Part shown: piece by piece, positions 31,135-34,668 of the stretch
Numbering within the stretch: the stretch's first letter is position 1
How the letters are laid out: every line of letters begins with the position of its first letter
Made by a program: the position numbers and the translations under genes
IMG/VR virus record: IMGVR_UViG_3300020404_000089
Span: 1 to 34,668 of that record
From: a virus
Strand: one strand, 5' to 3'
DNA length: 34,668 bases
Notes under the pieces: model-generated
What the model was told of the DNA's origin: nothing
The model's input: only the letters and a program-made list of their open reading frames with translations
Databases searched by the model: none

Positions 31135-31346
31135 TAGTATAACTCTTTGTCTGGACTCACTTTAACTGGTTTACAATATGCCGTTGCCTTATGTTCTGAA
31201 GGAACTCCGCTGTAATGTTGATAGTTCCCGTACCTCTTTGTTACCTGTGATGCGAAGAAATTGCAATCCGTTACGGATCTGAAGTACATGTCCTTACTTT
31301 GGATTTCTCCTCCTAACACCACAATTAACAAAAACGCATGGGTCAT
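31134..31346 (-). CDS. Small hydrophobic-start protein with two Cys, 70 aa
   Basis: The N terminus (THAFLLIVVLGGEIQSKDMY) is short and hydrophobic. DCNFFASQVTKRYGNY with one Cys follows, then SEHKATAYCKPVKVSPDKEL with a second. The layout matches two neighbouring genes. A short exported protein with one disulfide is possible; signal-peptide cleavage is uncertain. Similar short proteins occur in pelagic phage lysis or membrane regions as I recall. ATGA overlap with the upstream gene. Confidence 0.55.
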   Translation of the reverse strand: MTHAFLLIVVLGGEIQSKDMYFRSVTDCNFFASQVTKRYGNYQHYSGVPSEHKATAYCKPVKVSPDKELY

Positions 31347-31663
31347 TTCTTACTCATCCAGGCCGTTGTACCCATGTACGCTCCAACTATGCCTGCACCA
31401 GACAAAAATATCAAATCGGTGACAGCTCCAAGCCCTTCCAGTTTTTCAGGAGAACACCATGGAGATGCCAGAAATACGGCATAACACCCCATGAAAACCA
31501 ACGTATATCGAGCCATGCGAAGTTGAGCTACGTTCTTGCGTAACTCTGTCTCCGTTTTCTTAATCTCTTTAACGTGACTAAGTTCCTCGTCACTTACGAT
31601 GCCGTCACCATCTTCATCATATTCTGAATATACGCTGTCTTTTTGTAACTTTTTCTGTGCCAT
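31343..31663 (-). CDS. Membrane protein with EF-hand loop, 106 aa
   Basis: Start chosen at ATG 31663, with AGAGG six bases upstream; the longer reading begins at a TTG. Residues 16-27 (DEDGDGIVSDEE) are a perfect EF-hand loop (D16, D18, D20, E27). A charged helix follows (HVKEIKKTETELRKNVAQLR), then two spans (YTLVFMGCYAVFLASPW and DLIFLSGAGIVGAYMGTTAW). Calcium binding by a membrane protein could sense ions in seawater or in the cell. The role is unknown; a holin-like or regulator function is possible. Confidence 0.6.
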   Translation of the reverse strand: MAQKKLQKDSVYSEYDEDGDGIVSDEELSHVKEIKKTETELRKNVAQLRMARYTLVFMGCYAVFLASPWCSPEKLEGLGAVTDLIFLSGAGIVGAYMGTTAWMSKK

Positions 31664-31664
31664 A

Positions 31665-32150
31665 TCAACCTCTTGCAATTGTCCATAACATGCCGACTAA
31701 AAGAGAACCCATAGCAAGGATAACGCCCATAACTATCAGAAAATTCTTTATGGCTTCCCACTGTTCTCTCTCTTTTCGTATTTGCTCTCTGCGTGCGTTA
31801 GCAGCGGCCTCCTTCGCAGCCTGTATGCGTCTAGCACGCTCATCCAAAATCCCCCGCCATGTGCCGTGACCAAAACGCAAATCTACAAGGGTGGCTATCT
31901 CACGCACCTTTTCCTGCGCCAATTTAGCGTCAATGACTTCTCGTGCCACATTTTCCACACCAAATTGATCGGTTAGACTCTGACCAGACTTCTTACTTCT
32001 AGCCTTTTGAGCCTCACCCTCACCACGCAACAAATCATCTATCTGACCCGCCAACGAGCCGATATCCTTTGCCGTATCTAGATTTGATTTAATGAAATCT
32101 GTGGCCTGCTTAACTAACGCAAGCCCAGTCAAGACCTCTGCAACGACCAT
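31665..32150 (-). CDS. Helical protein with C-terminal membrane anchor, 161 aa
   Basis: Long amphipathic helices (DFIKSNLDTAKDIGSLAGQI, DAKLAQEKVREIATLVDLRF) are followed by a basic Ala-rich helix (ERARRIQAAKEAAANARREQ) and one C-terminal span at about 137-159 (FLIVMGVILAMGSLLVGMLW). No signal peptide. The helix-rich soluble part with a C-terminal anchor is like some phage membrane tethers. Similar genes directly after the portal occur in pelagic phages as I recall. Function unknown. Confidence 0.6.
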   Translation of the reverse strand: MVVAEVLTGLALVKQATDFIKSNLDTAKDIGSLAGQIDDLLRGEGEAQKARSKKSGQSLTDQFGVENVAREVIDAKLAQEKVREIATLVDLRFGHGTWRGILDERARRIQAAKEAAANARREQIRKEREQWEAIKNFLIVMGVILAMGSLLVGMLWTIARG

Positions 32151-32179
32151 GCCTCATAACTCCAGTCCCGCTTATGCGG

Positions 32180-34654
32180 TTACTTGGAGCGCAGTGCCAG
32201 GTCCCTCTGGGTCTGGATGCGCTCACGATTCACATCTGCCCTTTCTTCTGCGATCTCTTCTTGGAGTTCGATCCGTGCTGCGTCAGTCATTGCTCGTTGC
32301 TGGACCTTCTGACGTTCTAGGTCTAATTCTGCGGCATCCTGTTGTGCCCTGCGCTGAGACTCAGCGGCCTTAATTGCAAGCTCCTGCTGTCTTATCTGCA
32401 CGAGCGGATCTTGCTGTCCCTCTGGTGGTGCAAGCATCTGTATGATTTCCTGAGTAAACTGAGCCTCTAGTTTTGCAACCTCGGACTCTATAACCTCCTC
32501 AGACATTGCAGATGCCGCTTGCATTTGTTGTTGTGCCATCATGGGATCCATCGCACCCATTTGTGCTGCTAACGCCGCTTGCTGTGCCTGCGCCTGCTGT
32601 TGCTGTACTTGTGCCATAACAGTCAAGCGTGCCTTCATAGATATATGATCCTGAAGATGCCCCATAAATGTAGCATAAATGTTGGGTGATGTAGAGACCA
32701 AAGGCAGCTTCATAAATGTCACATGCGTCATAATATGAGCGTCATGGTCTTGCTGTTGAAACGCCGTCAACAGTTCTCCTTGCATGCCTTTTGCGTTCTC
32801 GATGCTCGGACTCGTGGGCTGTGGCTCTTTCTTAGCAGGCAGTATCTGATCAATGTTCTGAACCTCCAACGCCTGATACATGCGCTTGTATGCCTCATGC
32901 AGGTTATGGATGTTGGGGTTGGATTGCGCCAGTTGAAGCTGTGTTTGCGCTAATGTCACACGCTGTGCCATTGAAAAGATGTTAGGGTCAGAAACAGGTA
33001 TAACATCTACCCGTCCATCAAAGTCCTGCGCTTTCACCTCGGAAGGTGCTCCGGCTACCTCATACGGATATGTTGAAGGGAGATTCTCCGCGAATATTCT
33101 GGCGAGGAGCCGGAACTCTGTTTTCTGTGCGTAATGTAAACGCTTATGAATAGCCGACATGACCTTCATACCGCGTTCTAATAACGCTACAGTTGTACCT
33201 ACAGGCATATCTCCGCTTTTGCTCTCTCCAATCTGCTGATCGGCGATAGAGACAAAACGGCGACCACCTTCAATAAGTGACGCTAAGAGCTGTGCTAGAG
33301 TGCCGGATGGTTCTTTGTACGGCAAAGGTATGATTGAGTTACGAATGTCACCACCAGGGGCATCTATGTCTCTGAACTCACCAGGTGCTAATGGTTCGTC
33401 TTCGTTACGCACGCGAATGCCGCGTGCCTTAAAACCTGACGGCAAATTAGCAAGCGTACCAGAATCTATAAGCTGACGTAATATACTGGTGGTTGCTCGA
33501 CCCAAGCCACCAATCATGTGTATCAAACCATACCCATAAAAGCCCAGACCAGGTAGGAACTTGTAATGCACAAAATACTGCCGTTTGCGCTTCAGCGGGT
33601 CTTGTTGGTCGTAATTACGGGTTATGGACAGGATTTCACCAGATCCAACGTCTAACGTCACTATATATGGTAATTTGATGCCTGTGAAATTACCTTCTTG
33701 ATCTACGTCCTCAAAACCCTCCAGATCCATCTCGATATGTATCTCAAGGATCGTGTGCACCTCGTCCAGATAACCCTTACTGACACCATCTATCTCATCT
33801 ACCTTGTCACGAACGTTGTCATCAGTTTCTTGATTTGTAGATACCTCTACATCACGATAAATGCCTGCAACCTGCATTTTACGGACTTGATTCTCATCCA
33901 TACGCAATACATGCGTAACTCTTGAAGCTGTTGTCAGATCCGTAGCAGAATACGGCACTACCAGATCCTCTGACGGCACAAACGCCGATACAGCGCGGTT
34001 TCTGGTGGGATCAAAGTAAACTTTCTTAAAAGTAGAGCCTGACAGCGGTAGATAAAACAGCATCTGATCCGTATCAGGGTCAAACTCCTCCATGACCTCA
34101 GTAACCTGATAGTTCATGAAGTTCTTGACTCTAGCTGCCTGCGCTTCCTTTTCGGCGGTTCTTGCGCCTATAACCTGTGTTTTTACAGGTCCACCAGCAG
34201 GCAGAAGCTCTTTGTACGCTTGTGCTTGAAACTGTGTTACGGACTCGGCAATCAGAGGATGTGTTACGCCGGATGCACCATCAAACGGCTGATTACGCTC
34301 CTGATACTTGATACCAAGAAGATCCAACCCCTTGGTGTATGCCTGTTGCCAGTCCTCACGAGATTCAGTGTCTTCTTCGTACATCTCACGAAGTTCACTA
34401 GATATCTCGCCTAAAACCGCCTCATCTATGATCTCAGCCAAGTTAGCGTTGTGATCATACTGTTCTGTCTGTACTTCCACGCCCTCTGGCTCACCGCCCA
34501 TCAATGCCTGAACGATGGCACTTCCGTCCGCACCCTGCATAACCTCTGCACCGCCAGCAAAGTCCTCGGCCTGTGGCACTTCTACCATCATGCCCTCTAC
34601 TGCTTCGATGCCGGAATCCGTCAAACTTCCTGTGGGTCGTGGAGGTAGTGCCAT
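32180..34654 (-). CDS. Portal protein, 824 aa
   Basis: The protein has a low-complexity N terminus (~60 residues). The portal core follows: REDWQQAYTKGLDLLGIKYQ, QPFDGASGVTHPLIAESVTQ, FQAQAYKELLPAGGPVKTQV and YLPLSGSTFKKVYFDPTRNR. It has SEDLVVPYSATDLTTASRVT and GYGLIHMIGGLGRATTSILR, typical of P22-like portals. The C terminus after about 660 is a Gln/Ala/Glu-rich coiled coil (QQQAQAQQAALAAQMGAMDP), which may form the barrel. It should form a dodecameric ring at one capsid vertex. The start overlaps a TAA (TAATG), so another gene ends just upstream. Confidence 0.85.
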   Translation of the reverse strand: MALPPRPTGSLTDSGIEAVEGMMVEVPQAEDFAGGAEVMQGADGSAIVQALMGGEPEGVEVQTEQYDHNANLAEIIDEAVLGEISSELREMYEEDTESREDWQQAYTKGLDLLGIKYQERNQPFDGASGVTHPLIAESVTQFQAQAYKELLPAGGPVKTQVIGARTAEKEAQAARVKNFMNYQVTEVMEEFDPDTDQMLFYLPLSGSTFKKVYFDPTRNRAVSAFVPSEDLVVPYSATDLTTASRVTHVLRMDENQVRKMQVAGIYRDVEVSTNQETDDNVRDKVDEIDGVSKGYLDEVHTILEIHIEMDLEGFEDVDQEGNFTGIKLPYIVTLDVGSGEILSITRNYDQQDPLKRKRQYFVHYKFLPGLGFYGYGLIHMIGGLGRATTSILRQLIDSGTLANLPSGFKARGIRVRNEDEPLAPGEFRDIDAPGGDIRNSIIPLPYKEPSGTLAQLLASLIEGGRRFVSIADQQIGESKSGDMPVGTTVALLERGMKVMSAIHKRLHYAQKTEFRLLARIFAENLPSTYPYEVAGAPSEVKAQDFDGRVDVIPVSDPNIFSMAQRVTLAQTQLQLAQSNPNIHNLHEAYKRMYQALEVQNIDQILPAKKEPQPTSPSIENAKGMQGELLTAFQQQDHDAHIMTHVTFMKLPLVSTSPNIYATFMGHLQDHISMKARLTVMAQVQQQQAQAQQAALAAQMGAMDPMMAQQQMQAASAMSEEVIESEVAKLEAQFTQEIIQMLAPPEGQQDPLVQIRQQELAIKAAESQRRAQQDAAELDLERQKVQQRAMTDAARIELQEEIAEERADVNRERIQTQRDLALRSK

Positions 34655-34668
34655 TAGAACGTTCCTTT
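34654..34668 (-). CDS. Possible 3' end of an upstream gene
   Basis: The frame ending in the TAA that overlaps the portal ATG reads K-G-T-F-stop. Ending in GTF recalls the RGCGAVVRGKKFAGTF tail of the 102-residue protein, but four codons are too few to name it. The junction type matches the other coupled genes of the window. Confidence 0.3.
   Translation of the reverse strand, partial: KGTF

Overview
This window looks like the late structural region of a tailed marine bacteriophage. Every supported gene lies on the minus strand, so the biological order runs from base 34668 down to base 1. Genes are packed with almost no space. Many junctions are stop/start overlaps of the ATGA or TAATG type, and Shine-Dalgarno motifs (GGAG, AGGAG, AAGGA) precede many starts. 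I see no tRNA, rRNA, CRISPR, integrase, replication gene or terminase. The gene content (P22-type portal, adaptor-like proteins, a hub/nozzle-like protein, large internal virion-type proteins; no tape measure, sheath or tail-tube gene) suggests a short-tailed (podovirus-like) phage. The protein style resembles uncultured pelagic phage genomes. I infer a marine bacterial host, possibly an alphaproteobacterium, but nothing in the window proves the host.

Layout in transcription order. (1) 34654-32180: portal. (2) 32150-29178: an unusual block of eleven small genes, at least five with membrane segments. It includes a holin-like protein, two EF-hand-like calcium loops and three look-alike ~70-residue proteins with spaced cysteines. 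(3) 29203-25774: head assembly, with a GroES-like co-chaperonin, a probable scaffold, two putative capsid accessory proteins and the major capsid protein. (4) 25750-25632: two Rho-independent terminators in tandem. (5) 25564-22942: a small beta-rich decoration-type protein, then a cluster of tiny proteins, several extremely Lys/Arg-rich, including one built from KGGGSIKKM-type repeats. (6) 22941-20390: probable head-tail connector/adaptor proteins, interleaved with a protein carrying a cupredoxin-like domain. (7) 20374-9711: about 10.7 kb of tail-fibre or receptor-binding-type genes with shared modules (C1q-like domains, an LIINGAM carbohydrate-binding-type fibre family, 20-residue repeats, short beta-sandwich proteins). 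Three small genes of chaperone or unknown type lie among them. (8) 9711-18: a tail hub/nozzle candidate, then four large Ala/Gly/Gln-rich proteins that fit internal virion (ejection) proteins. A further gene begins at base 21 and runs off the left edge.

The genes together would build the capsid (portal, scaffold, coat, decoration, co-chaperonin), close it (adaptors, hub), load internal proteins and decorate the tail with a varied adsorption apparatus. The least explained parts are the basic micro-protein cluster next to the coat gene, the membrane-protein block between portal and GroES, the putative copper-site domain, and the repeated 63-residue cassette inserted in a fibre protein. All functional names come from reading the sequence and recalled family resemblance; no database search was possible.
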